From Salipiger bermudensis (GTDB taxonomy: Bacteria; Pseudomonadota; Alphaproteobacteria; Rhodobacterales; Rhodobacteraceae): a stretch of 64,000 nucleotides of DNA. The translations under genes and the position numbers were made by a program. The first letter of the stretch is position 1. Every line of letters starts with the position of its first letter. Location of the stretch: positions 62,001 through 126,000 of the forward strand of contig NZ_JAHVIA010000001.1 of assembly GCF_019801965.1 (NCBI RefSeq), read 5' to 3'. The notes beneath the pieces were generated by a model. That model was not told where the DNA came from. It did not search any database and worked only from the letters and a program-made list of their open reading frames with translations. Shown here piece after piece: positions 60,839-64,000 of this stretch.

Positions 60839-61405
60839 TCAGATCTCGATGCCCTGGACCTGGCCCGCAAGCCGCTCCAAAGCACCGGTCACCTCTTCGT
60901 CAAACGGTCTGAGTTCCAGTACCCGCGTGTAGGCGTCATATGCAAGCGCCTCGTTGCCGAGCTGCTCGTGGATCGCAGCAACGCCGCGCAAGGCGCCGAA
61001 ATGCTGAGGGTTTTCCGCAAGGACATGTTCCAGGGCATCCATCGCCGGACCGAACATCTCGGCCTGGTAGTAGGCCAGTGCCAGCGCGTGCCAGCCTTCG
61101 GCAAACTGCGGCGCGTGATCGGTGAGCGCGGTCAGGTGCTCGATGGCGGATGCGGTCTCGTTGACCTCGAGCGCGTCGCGGCCACGCTTCAGAAGCAGGT
61201 CCATCGCGGCAGAGCCGGATTTCGACCATTCGAGATAGATCGCCTTCTCGATGCGGTCGGCCTCGGCGGCGCTTTCTGCCGCGCCAAGCTCTTCCAGCAG
61301 ATCTCCCGAGGCCGCCTGCGCGAGTGCCGCGACGGGTAGGGAAAACATGACTGTGACGGAAAGTGCCGCCACGATACGTTTGCTCTTGCGTAGGCCCATG
61401 CTCAT
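60839..61405 (-). CDS. Exported TPR-repeat protein
   Basis: 188 residues. The signal peptide ends VAALAQAAS (about residue 30). Two to three TPR units follow, e.g. FAEGWHALALAYYQAEMFGP near 100 and NEALAYDAYTRVLELRP near 150. Length and position suggest a small periplasmic scaffold. It lies just upstream of the helicase gene in the same direction (29 bp), so it may share a transcript. Confidence 0.85.
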   Translation of the reverse strand: MSMGLRKSKRIVAALSVTVMFSLPVAALAQAASGDLLEELGAAESAAEADRIEKAIYLEWSKSGSAAMDLLLKRGRDALEVNETASAIEHLTALTDHAPQFAEGWHALALAYYQAEMFGPAMDALEHVLAENPQHFGALRGVAAIHEQLGNEALAYDAYTRVLELRPFDEEVTGALERLAGQVQGIEI

Positions 61406-61471
61406 AGATTCCGAGTGTAACCCGAAGATGCTGGATTGCCAGCACAGGTTTTCGTGAAGGAAGGGATCAGA

Positions 61472-61762
61472 ATGAGCGAAGTCATCACCGCAGCGGTCGA
61501 CGCGCTGAACAAGAAGCTGGACGGAGAAGGGTTCGACGGCACCGCCAAGTTCGTCATCGAAGACGAAGGCAGCATCATCATCGACGAAAACGGCGCCCGC
61601 GCCGGTGACGACGACGCCGATGTGACGCTCTCCGCCGATACCGAGACCTTCCAGCAGATTCTCGAGGGCGACCTCAACCCGACCTCGGCCTTCATGTCGG
61701 GCAAGCTCGCCATCGACGGGGACATGGGCGCCGCGATGCGCCTCGGAGGAGTTCTGTCCTGA
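61472..61762 (+). CDS. SCP2 sterol-binding domain protein
   Basis: 96 residues from the ATG at 61472, with GGAAGGGA upstream. The entire length is an SCP2 domain (FVIEDEGSIIIDE, LSADTETFQQILEGDLNPTS, FMSGKLAIDGDMGAAMRL). Such proteins bind lipids or acyl-CoA in a hydrophobic pocket. It is followed after one base by a lipase-like hydrolase gene, suggesting joint lipid handling. Confidence 0.92.
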   Translation: MSEVITAAVDALNKKLDGEGFDGTAKFVIEDEGSIIIDENGARAGDDDADVTLSADTETFQQILEGDLNPTSAFMSGKLAIDGDMGAAMRLGGVLS

Positions 61763-61763
61763 G

Positions 61764-62735
61764 ATGATGCTCGACGCGCCCTTTCACGCCGACTTGGCCG
61801 AGGGTCCCGCAGGGGCCCGCGCGTTCTGGGCTCGGACCGAAGACAACCTGCGCATCCGCCTGGCCCATTACCCGGGCCCCGAGGCGGCGCAGGGCACCGT
61901 GCTGCTGTTTCCCGGCCGCACGGAATATGTCGAGAAATACGGGCGCGTCGCCGGCGAATTTGCTGATCTGGGCTATCATACGCTGAGCGTCGACTGGCGT
62001 GGACAGGGCCTTGCCGACCGCATGCACCGCGATCCACGCGCCGGTCACGTCACGCTGTTCCAGGACTACCAGTTCGACGTCACCGCCATGCTCGAAGCCG
62101 CGGAGGAGCTGGGCCTGCCCCGGCCCTTCTACCTGCTGGCGCATTCGATGGGCGGTTGCATCGGGCTGCGCGCCCTGATCGAGGGGCTGCCGGTCGAGGC
62201 CGCCGCCTTCACCGGGCCGATGTGGGGCATCCGCATGGCCGCCGCCCTGCGCCCCGCCGCCTGGGCGCTAGGCTGGGGCAGCACGCAGATGGGCATCGGC
62301 CATGTCTACGCGCCCTCGACGGGCCCCGACAGCTACGTCGCCACCGTGGTCTTCGAGGACAACCTGCTGACCCGCGACCGCGACAGCTGGGAGTACATGC
62401 AGCGCCAGGTCCACGACATGCCCGAGCTGCAGCTCGGCGGGCCGTCGCTGCGCTGGCTGCACCAGGCGCTCAACGAATGCCTGACGCTGGCCCGCCTGCC
62501 CTCGCCGACGGTCCCCGCCCTCGCCTTCGTCGGCAGCGACGAGCGCATCGTCGACGTGCCGCGCATCGCCGCGCGCATGGCGGCCTGGCCCGGCGGCCAG
62601 CTCGAGATCATCGAGGGTGGCCGCCACGAGGTGCTGATGGAAGACGCGATCACCCGCGGCCAGATCGTCACCCGCATGGCCGACCTCTTCTCGACCTCGC
62701 GCAAACACGGCAGCTCCGCCAGCCGCTCGGCATAA
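61764..62735 (+). CDS. Alpha/beta hydrolase, lysophospholipase/monoglyceride lipase type
   Basis: 323 residues. GGAGGAG lies inside the preceding gene, about 14 bases upstream. The nucleophile elbow AHSMGG is near residue 127. An early oxyanion region (LLFPGRTEYVEKY, about 48) and a late GGRHEVLMED with catalytic His (about 290) complete the serine-hydrolase set. The YGRVAGEFADLGYHTLSVDW stretch is characteristic of the PldB-like branch. It is coupled to the SCP2 gene. Confidence 0.9.
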   Translation: MMLDAPFHADLAEGPAGARAFWARTEDNLRIRLAHYPGPEAAQGTVLLFPGRTEYVEKYGRVAGEFADLGYHTLSVDWRGQGLADRMHRDPRAGHVTLFQDYQFDVTAMLEAAEELGLPRPFYLLAHSMGGCIGLRALIEGLPVEAAAFTGPMWGIRMAAALRPAAWALGWGSTQMGIGHVYAPSTGPDSYVATVVFEDNLLTRDRDSWEYMQRQVHDMPELQLGGPSLRWLHQALNECLTLARLPSPTVPALAFVGSDERIVDVPRIAARMAAWPGGQLEIIEGGRHEVLMEDAITRGQIVTRMADLFSTSRKHGSSASRSA

Positions 62736-62772
62736 TCTGGCCCGCGGCCTGCGCCGCGCTACCCTCTGGCGC

Positions 62773-63792
62773 ATGACAGAGCCGGTCCTCAGCTTCACCG
62801 AACGCGGCATCTACTGCCCGGCGGGCGATTTCCACATCGACCCGTGGCGCCCGGTCGCGCGCGCGCTGATCACCCACGGCCATTCAGACCACGCCCGCCC
62901 GGGCCACGGCGCCTATCTCGCCACCGAGGCCGCCGCACCGGTGATCCGCCACCGGCTGGGCGACATCCCCCTCGACACCATCCGCTTCGGCGAGCGCCGG
63001 CAGATCGGTCGGGCCACGGTGAGCTTCCACCCCGCCGGCCATATCCCCGGCTCGGCGCAGATCCGCGTCGAGGTCGGCGGCGAGGTCTGGGTCGCCTCGG
63101 GCGATTACAAGCTGGCGCCGGACGGGCTCTGCGAGACCTTCGAGCCGGTGCGCTGCCACGCCTTCATCACCGAGTGCACCTTCGGGCTGCCGGTCTTCAC
63201 CTGGCGCCCGCAGCACGAGATCGCCGCCGAGATCAACGACTGGTGGGCCTCGACCGCCGCCGAGGGCCGGTACTGCCTGCTGGGCGCCTACTCGCTTGGC
63301 AAGGCGCAGCGGCTGCTGGCGCTGCTCGATCCCGAGATCGGCCCGATCCTCACCCACGGCGCGGTGGAAAACACCAACGCGGTGCTGCGCGCGCAAGGAT
63401 ATGCCCTGCCCGATACGCATCACGTGACGCCCGATCTCGACATCAAGGCGCATCCCGGCGCGCTGGTCATCGCGCCGCCTTCGGCGCTCGGCAGCACCTG
63501 GGCGCGGCGCTTCGGGCGCGCCTCCACCGGCATGGCTTCGGGCTGGATGCGGATGCGCGGGGTGCGCAGGCGGCGCGGGGCGGACCGGGGCTTCGTGCTC
63601 TCCGACCATGCCGACTGGCCGGAGCTGCACGAGGCGATCCGCGAGACCGGCGCCGAGCGCATCTTCGCCACCCACGGCTACACCGAGATCTTCGCCCGCT
63701 GGCTCAACACCCAAGGCTATCAGGCCGAGGTGGTGCCCACCGAGTTTGGCGGCGAAGAAGACGCGGCAGACGCTGCGGAGGATGCCGCATGA
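62773..63792 (+). CDS. Ligase-associated DNA exonuclease (metallo-beta-lactamase fold)
   Basis: 339 residues. The metal-binding signature THGHSDHARPGH is near residue 35; FHPAGHIPGSAQI and SGDYKLAPD (about 85-115) add His and Asp ligands. It resembles the exonuclease of the four-gene cluster with ATP-dependent DNA ligase, Lhr-like helicase and a metallophosphoesterase, a DNA end-processing set. Its stop overlaps the start of the ligase gene (ATGA at 63789). Confidence 0.92.
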   Translation: MTEPVLSFTERGIYCPAGDFHIDPWRPVARALITHGHSDHARPGHGAYLATEAAAPVIRHRLGDIPLDTIRFGERRQIGRATVSFHPAGHIPGSAQIRVEVGGEVWVASGDYKLAPDGLCETFEPVRCHAFITECTFGLPVFTWRPQHEIAAEINDWWASTAAEGRYCLLGAYSLGKAQRLLALLDPEIGPILTHGAVENTNAVLRAQGYALPDTHHVTPDLDIKAHPGALVIAPPSALGSTWARRFGRASTGMASGWMRMRGVRRRRGADRGFVLSDHADWPELHEAIRETGAERIFATHGYTEIFARWLNTQGYQAEVVPTEFGGEEDAADAAEDAA

Positions 63793-64000
63793 AGGCCTTT
63801 GCCGCGCTCTTCACCGCCGTCGACCAGAGCACCAAGACCACGGTCAAAACCGCCGCGCTGGCGGAATATTTCCGCACTGCGCCGGATGACGACCGGCTCT
63901 GGACCATCGCGCTTTTCTCCGGCCGCCGCCCGAAGCGCGCCGTCACCACCACGCAGCTGCGCGGATGGGCCGCCGAGCGCGCGGAGCTGCCGCTCTGGCT
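63789..64000 (+). CDS. ATP-dependent DNA ligase, N-terminal part (partial)
   Basis: About 70 residues before the window ends. MKAFAALFTAVDQSTKTTVK and LAEYFRTAPDDDRLWTIALF match the N-terminal alpha-helical domain of bacterial ATP-dependent ligases of the exonuclease/Lhr cluster. The catalytic KxDG motif lies beyond the window, so identification rests on the N-terminal domain and the coupled exonuclease. Confidence 0.85.
   Translation, partial: MKAFAALFTAVDQSTKTTVKTAALAEYFRTAPDDDRLWTIALFSGRRPKRAVTTTQLRGWAAERAELPLW

Overview
The window reads as a chromosome segment of a GC-rich alphaproteobacterium of the Rhodobacteraceae (Rhodobacter/Roseobacter group). The evidence is a DUF1127 gene followed by an array of CcsR-type anti-Shine-Dalgarno hairpins, a SAM-II riboswitch in front of metZ, CarD, a 7Fe-type ferredoxin next to a SUV3-like helicase, dense ATGA/GTGA start-stop overlaps, and the short intergenic motif typical of this family. 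Species cannot be named from the sequence alone.

Layout. 1-2586: RraA-like protein and D-2-hydroxyacid dehydrogenase, divergent from a LysR regulator. 2628-12582: two related TPR proteins (one cytoplasmic, one secreted with a CXXCH motif), a MYG1-family protein, a very large SARP-AAA-TPR regulator, and a divergently transcribed homocysteine S-methyltransferase / DUF4278 / secreted TPR series. The intergenic region between regulator and methyltransferase carries regularly spaced TTTCACGC repeats. 12990-17816: AcoR-like regulator, flavin monooxygenase and zinc alcohol dehydrogenase, all leftward. 17817-35023: accessory region with an integrase pseudogene, a tandem pair of Cys-nucleophile hydrolases with a divergent LysR regulator, a decayed IS3-type element, a PafA-like phosphatase, an IS5-type remnant, and a copper-handling island (25540-34251). 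The island holds an outer-membrane efflux protein, two multicopper oxidases, a CusF-like protein, a SHOCT protein, cytochrome c', a class I cytochrome c, a glutaredoxin-MauE fusion, a DUF305 protein and two small Cys/His-rich secreted proteins. The accessory region abuts a tRNA-Ser(TGA).

35362-64000 is mostly core: SPOR protein, DacC-type carboxypeptidase, tmk, holB, ApbC/Mrp, the DUF1127 gene plus sRNA array, valS, a short-chain dehydrogenase, a DsbA-type isomerase, a glucosylglycerol-hydrolase-like enzyme, TrkH, a second DUF1127 protein, folE2, metZ under a SAM-II attenuator, a CPA2 antiporter, carD, fdxA, hslR, a SUV3-like helicase, SCP2 and lipase-like proteins, and the start of a ligase-associated exonuclease / ATP-dependent DNA ligase cluster.

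The most striking element is 40771-41490. A DUF1127 (CcaF1-like) gene is followed by ten hairpins arranged as five tandem pairs, every loop displaying CUCCUCC, and the last hairpin doubles as the terminator. This is the CcsR / cuckoo sRNA family in a five-unit form. The second most interesting is the SARP regulator with its repeat array and the methyltransferase/DUF4278/TPR genes beside it, whose joint function I cannot name.
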